This document shows positions 4,989-7,902 of a DNA stretch of 7,902 nt, piece after piece. Positions within the stretch are counted from its first letter, which is position 1, and each line of letters opens with the position of its first letter. Origin of the DNA: JBMNQI01 sp050944055 (GTDB taxonomy: Bacteria > Bacillota > Clostridia > Oscillospirales > Oscillospiraceae); NCBI GenBank assembly GCA_050944055.1, contig JBMNQI010000080.1, forward strand, positions 1 to 7,902, in the 5' to 3' direction. The notes beneath the pieces were generated by a model, which saw only the letters and a list, made by a program, of their open reading frames with translations, ran no database searches and was not told the DNA's origin. The position numbers and the translations under genes were made by a program.

Positions 4989-7075
4989 AGGTGGAGCTTG
5001 CAAAAACCGCGGGATACTGCTTTGGAGTCCGGCGCGCCGTCTCCCTGGCTTTCGGAGCGCAGGGCAGGTACGCGACCCTGGGCCCCATCATACATAACCG
5101 CCATGTCGTGCAGGAGCTTCAGGAAAAGGGCGTCGGCGTTATAAACGCGCTCGACGAGCTGCCTCCCGAAACCGGCGTAATCATACGCAGCCATGGCGTG
5201 CCTAAATCGGTTATGGATGAATTGGAGCGCCGAGGCATAAGCTATATAGACGCCACATGCCCGGACGTGAAGAAGATTCATTCTATCGTTATGGAGGAAT
5301 CGGCTAAGGGCAGGAAGGTGGTAATAATAGGCAGCCGCGACCATCCGGAGGTGCAGGCGATCGCCGGCTGGTGCCAAAACGAGCCGGTGATCCTGCAGAG
5401 CTCCGAGGAAACCGATATCTGGCTGTCAAGTATTGAAAGCAGGGACATGCCCGTTTCAATCGTCTCGCAGACTACCAACACGCGCGAGACATGGGAAATA
5501 TGCAGTGAAAAAATAAAAAAAGAGTGTACAAACGTAAAAATGTTTGATACAATATGCAATGCTACGTGTAAACGCCAGTCTGAAGCAGCAGAACTGTCCA
5601 GGAGAAACGAACTCATGATTGTGGTCGGAGACAAGGGCAGTTCAAACACAGGAAAGCTATTGGAAATTTGCAAAGCTTACTGCGATTGCGTGATCTTAGC
5701 TGAAAATGCGGCGGAGATTGATCTTTCAAAAATCAATCCGGCGGTTACTGTCGGCATAACCGCGGGTGCGTCCACGCCCGGGTGGATAATTAAGGAGGTC
5801 TTTGACAAGATGAACGAAAACAACGACATGAATCAGGAAATGGAGGTCCAGACTGAACTTGTCGCCGAGGATGCCGCTGGCGTCGTGGCCGAGCACGCTG
5901 AACCAGCGGAAGAGGACTTTGCCACAATGCTGGAAAGCGCAATCAAAACTTTAAATACAGGGGAAAAGGTCAAGGGTGTCGTGACCGGCATATCGGCTAC
6001 TGAAGTATATGTCGATCTCGGTACCAAGCAGGCGGGTTACATACCCGTATCGGAGCTGTCGGACGATCCAAACGCCAAGATCGAGGATATCGTTAAAATC
6101 GGCGACGAGATTGAATGCTTCGCCGTGCGTGTTAACGACGTCGAGGGCACAGCGATGCTCTCCAAGAAGCGCCTTGACGCGGTCAAAAGCTGGGACGATA
6201 TTGAGCGTGCCTGCGAGGAGAACACCATAGTTGAAGGCACCATAAAAGAGGAAAACAAGGGCGGCGTCGTGGCCTACGTCCGCGGCATACGCGTTTTCAT
6301 ACCCGCATCCCAGACGGGCATCCCGAGGGGCTCCTCGATGAGCGAGATAATCGGCCAAAAGCTGAAGATGCGCATCACCGAAGTAAATAAAGCCAGGCGC
6401 CGCGTCGTCGGCTCCATAAGAGTCGTGGCAAATGAGGAGCGCCGCGCAGCCGCCGAAAAGATCTGGAGCGATATAGAGGTCGGCAAGCTCTACACGGGCA
6501 AGGTCAAGTCGATGACCTCCTACGGCGCGTTCGTGGATATCGGCGGGATCGACGGCATGGTACATGTGTCCGAGCTCAGCTGGAACCGCCTGCGCAACCC
6601 GGCGGAGATTCTCTCGGTCGGCCAGGAAATTGAAGTCAGCGTTCTCTCGTATGACCCCGAAAAGAAGAGGATATCGCTCGGCTACCCCGGCAGGGGCGAA
6701 AATCCGTGGAACAGGTTCATCTCCTCATACAGTGAAGGCGACGTATTGGAGGCCAAAGTCGTAAAGCTGATGCCCTTCGGAGCCTTCGCCGAAGTCATTC
6801 CGGGGGTGGACGGGCTTATCCATATCTCCCAGATAGCCGACAGGCGCATTGCCAAGCCGGACGATGTTCTTGCCGTGGGAGACGTTGTAAGAGTAAAGAT
6901 CACCAATATCGACAACGAGAACAAGAAAATATCGCTCAGCATCCGCGCCCTTGTGGACGACGAGCGCAAGGCTCAGGAGCAGGAGGCCGCCGCTTCGGCA
7001 AACGAGCCCGACGTGGTTGTGGCTTCCTCCGACGGGGAGACGATTGTCGTACCTCCCGAGGAAACGGCCGAATAA
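4985..7075 (+). CDS. ispH-rpsA: Fusion of IspH (HMBPP reductase) and ribosomal protein S1 (four S1 domains)
   Basis: A 696-residue two-part protein. Residues 1-276 are a complete IspH, the 4Fe-4S enzyme making IPP and DMAPP from HMBPP in the last MEP-pathway step. Its three cluster ligands are present: C12 (GYCFGV), C92 (DATCPDV) and C191 (TICNATCKRQ); so are H37, H70, H120 and E122 (DHPEV), SQTT (161-164), SSN (219-221) and S263 (GAST). After an acidic linker (about 277-320) come four S1 RNA-binding domains at roughly 327-396, 413-479, 499-566 and 584-654, with clear motifs KGVVTG, GYIPVSEL, GAFVDIGGIDGMVHVSEL and GAFAEVIPGVDGLIHISQI. The tail is acidic. Such fusions are known in Clostridia. 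Start ATG 4985 has AAGGAG (4971-4976) 8 nt upstream. The frame is unbroken, but an internal SD and promoter suggest a second, S1-only product. Confidence 0.96.
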   Translation: MKVELAKTAGYCFGVRRAVSLAFGAQGRYATLGPIIHNRHVVQELQEKGVGVINALDELPPETGVIIRSHGVPKSVMDELERRGISYIDATCPDVKKIHSIVMEESAKGRKVVIIGSRDHPEVQAIAGWCQNEPVILQSSEETDIWLSSIESRDMPVSIVSQTTNTRETWEICSEKIKKECTNVKMFDTICNATCKRQSEAAELSRRNELMIVVGDKGSSNTGKLLEICKAYCDCVILAENAAEIDLSKINPAVTVGITAGASTPGWIIKEVFDKMNENNDMNQEMEVQTELVAEDAAGVVAEHAEPAEEDFATMLESAIKTLNTGEKVKGVVTGISATEVYVDLGTKQAGYIPVSELSDDPNAKIEDIVKIGDEIECFAVRVNDVEGTAMLSKKRLDAVKSWDDIERACEENTIVEGTIKEENKGGVVAYVRGIRVFIPASQTGIPRGSSMSEIIGQKLKMRITEVNKARRRVVGSIRVVANEERRAAAEKIWSDIEVGKLYTGKVKSMTSYGAFVDIGGIDGMVHVSELSWNRLRNPAEILSVGQEIEVSVLSYDPEKKRISLGYPGRGENPWNRFISSYSEGDVLEAKVVKLMPFGAFAEVIPGVDGLIHISQIADRRIAKPDDVLAVGDVVRVKITNIDNENKKISLSIRALVDDERKAQEQEAAASANEPDVVVASSDGETIVVPPEETAE
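5508..5553 (+). promoter_or_regulatory. Candidate internal promoter inside ispH, driving the S1 part
   Basis: TGTACA (5525-5530) lies exactly 17 bp before TACAAT (5548-5553), which carries the extended -10 bases TGA (5545-5547). Two A-tracts (A6 and A7, 5508-5521) sit just upstream of the -35, where an UP element would be. The surrounding 60 bases (5501-5560) have only 15 G/C in coding DNA that is otherwise GC-rich. Transcription would start near 5560, about 250 nt before the internal ATG at 5810. Lysine codons could by chance produce much of this, so it remains a candidate. Confidence 0.4.
5791..5812 (+). promoter_or_regulatory. Internal Shine-Dalgarno and in-frame ATG for a free S1 protein
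   Basis: TAAGGAGGT (5791-5799) is almost the full anti-16S complement and the strongest SD in the window. It lies 10 nt before an ATG (5810-5812) that is codon 276 of the fusion, just where IspH ends and the S1 linker begins. Starting here would give a 421-residue protein with all four S1 domains and no IspH. The SD also encodes IKEV of the IspH C terminus (IIKEVFDKM), which may be kept for protein reasons, so internal initiation is inferred, not shown. Confidence 0.5.
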
Positions 7076-7077
7076 TC

Positions 7078-7136
7078 TGCAGAAGCAAGTTTTTTAGGAC
7101 CCGCCTGATGTCAGGCGGGTCCTTAATGCAGAAGCA
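7078..7136. repeat. 10-bp direct repeat flanking the terminator hairpin
   Basis: TGCAGAAGCA occurs at 7078-7087 and again at 7127-7136, on either side of the hairpin with 39 nt between the copies. It could be the footprint of a small inserted stem-loop element, a slippage duplication, or chance. No transposase or other element end is visible. Confidence 0.55.
7096..7123 (+). terminator. Hairpin terminator candidate after ispH-rpsA
   Basis: AGGACCCGCCTGA (7096-7108) and TCAGGCGGGTCCT (7111-7123) are exact reverse complements with only TG between them, a 13-bp stem starting 20 nt after the operon stop. Its position and strength argue for transcript termination or 3'-end protection. It is atypical: the T run (7090-7095) lies before the stem and only TTAAT follows, and the reverse strand also lacks a T tail. 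Confidence 0.7.
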
Positions 7137-7170
7137 TAAATGCGAATACGCTCTCGCATCCAGCCAATAC

Positions 7171-7199
7171 TTGCAAATAGTTCTGAACTGATGTAAAAT
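7171..7199 (+). promoter_or_regulatory. Sigma-A-type promoter of ychF
   Basis: TTGCAA (7171-7176) and TAAAAT (7194-7199) are separated by exactly 17 bp, four and five matches to the consensus hexamers. Transcription would begin near 7206, about 26 nt before the ychF start. This makes ychF a separate transcription unit from the preceding operon. Confidence 0.6.
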
Positions 7200-7231
7200 C
7201 TAAACTCAGGTTATTATTCCGAGGTGTTCAT

Positions 7232-7902
7232 ATGAAACTTGGCATTGTGGGGCTGCCGAACGTAGGCAAGAGCACACTGTTCAACGCGCTGACAAACGCC
7301 GGGGCGGAGTCGGCCAATTACCCGTTTTGCACGATAGACCCGAACGTCGGCGTCGTGGCGGTCCCCGACCACAGGCTGTATAAGCTTTCCGAGATGTACC
7401 GCCCGAAGAAGACGACGCCCGCCGTCATCGAATTTGTGGATATAGCGGGCCTTGTCAAGGGCGCGTCAAAAGGCGAGGGCCTGGGCAACAAGTTCCTCTC
7501 GAACATACGCGCGACAGACGCAATAGTCCACGTTGTGCGCTGCTTCGACGACGATAATATTATTCACGTGGAAGGAAAGACAGATCCTATTCACGACATT
7601 GAGATAGTCGACATTGAGCTTATTATGGCGGACATGGAGATGCTTGAGCGCAGGATAGATAAGGCTATTAAGGCCGGTAAGGGCGACAAGAAGTTCCTGC
7701 ACGAGGCGGAAGTCCTCAAAGCGCTGACGGAGCACCTCAATAGCGGCCGCTCAGCCCGGAGCTTTGAATGCTCTTCCGAGGACGCGGAGATCATATCCGG
7801 AAGCGAGCTTCTCTCTCTCAAGCCCGTCATTTACGCCGCGAATCTCAGCGAGGATTCCTTCACCGGAGATTACGCTTCGGACAAGTATTATACTCGGGTA
7901 CT
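7232..7902 (+). CDS. ychF: Redox/ribosome-associated ATPase YchF (Obg-like), 5' part, 3' end outside window
   Basis: The first 223 codons of YchF (family length about 365), a TRAFAC-class P-loop NTPase that binds ribosomes and prefers ATP to GTP. Seen directly: the P-loop GLPNVGKST (7-15), the YPFCTIDPN segment (30-38, switch I region), the G3 motif DIAGLVKGAS (70-79) with the hydrophobic residue instead of a catalytic Gln that marks this group, H112 in the position of the proposed catalytic histidine, a helical insert (about 124-170), and NLSE (204-207), the NxxE motif that replaces NKxD and explains ATP preference. The C-terminal TGS domain lies beyond the window. ATG 7232 has GAGGTG (7221-7226) five nt upstream and its own promoter. 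Its place after an S1 gene fits a translation theme, but no shared operon is implied. Confidence 0.96.
   Translation, partial: MKLGIVGLPNVGKSTLFNALTNAGAESANYPFCTIDPNVGVVAVPDHRLYKLSEMYRPKKTTPAVIEFVDIAGLVKGASKGEGLGNKFLSNIRATDAIVHVVRCFDDDNIIHVEGKTDPIHDIEIVDIELIMADMEMLERRIDKAIKAGKGDKKFLHEAEVLKALTEHLNSGRSARSFECSSEDAEIISGSELLSLKPVIYAANLSEDSFTGDYASDKYYTRV

Noticed and set aside
7140..7170. Small RNA or extra gene between the terminator and the ychF promoter
   Set aside because: No open frame with an SD and no stem beyond a few base pairs is visible in this short stretch.

Overview
The window looks like a piece of a Clostridia-class (low-confidence: Oscillospirales/Ruminococcaceae-like) chromosome. 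The evidence is the gene content and order, moderately GC-rich coding DNA with GC-rich third positions, TTG/ATG starts with AGG-type Shine-Dalgarno (SD) sites, and above all the IspH–ribosomal protein S1 fusion, an arrangement known from Clostridia. All recognisable genes are on the + strand. No mobile element, CRISPR array, tRNA or rRNA is visible.

Layout. (1) 1-513: the 3' part of a D-alanyl-D-alanine carboxypeptidase (DacB/DacF type), cut by the window edge. (2) 618-1322: an RluB/RsuA-type rRNA pseudouridine synthase, preceded by a perfect 11-bp GC hairpin that ends one base before its SD. (3) 1323-1511: an intergenic control region with a hairpin, a good sigma-A-type promoter, and a leader holding two mutually exclusive inverted repeats and a possible 29-codon ORF. 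(4) 1512-7075: a tightly packed apparent operon, rpiR-type regulator > HI0933/BaiN-type flavoprotein > cmk > plsC > ispH-rpsA fusion. Three of its four junctions overlap (14, 14 and 4 nt). (5) 7076-7231: a 13-bp hairpin terminator candidate flanked by a 10-bp direct repeat, then a promoter. (6) 7232-7902: the 5' part of ychF, cut by the window end.

The central operon joins a sugar-phosphate-sensing regulator to housekeeping functions: CMP recycling (Cmk), phosphatidic acid synthesis (PlsC), the last step of MEP-pathway isoprenoid synthesis (IspH) and mRNA handling on the ribosome (S1). Cmk next to S1 is an old and widespread pairing.

The most interesting point is inside the fusion gene. At the IspH/S1 boundary there is a near-perfect SD (TAAGGAGGT, 5791-5799) ten bases before an in-frame ATG (5810). 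About 250 bp upstream, in a patch with only about 25% GC, is a promoter-like element: A-tracts, TGTACA, a 17-bp spacer and an extended -10 TGATACAAT. Together they suggest, but do not prove, that the gene also makes a free four-domain S1 protein. I see no wholly new multi-gene system; the rest is conserved core genome with a few regulatory curiosities.
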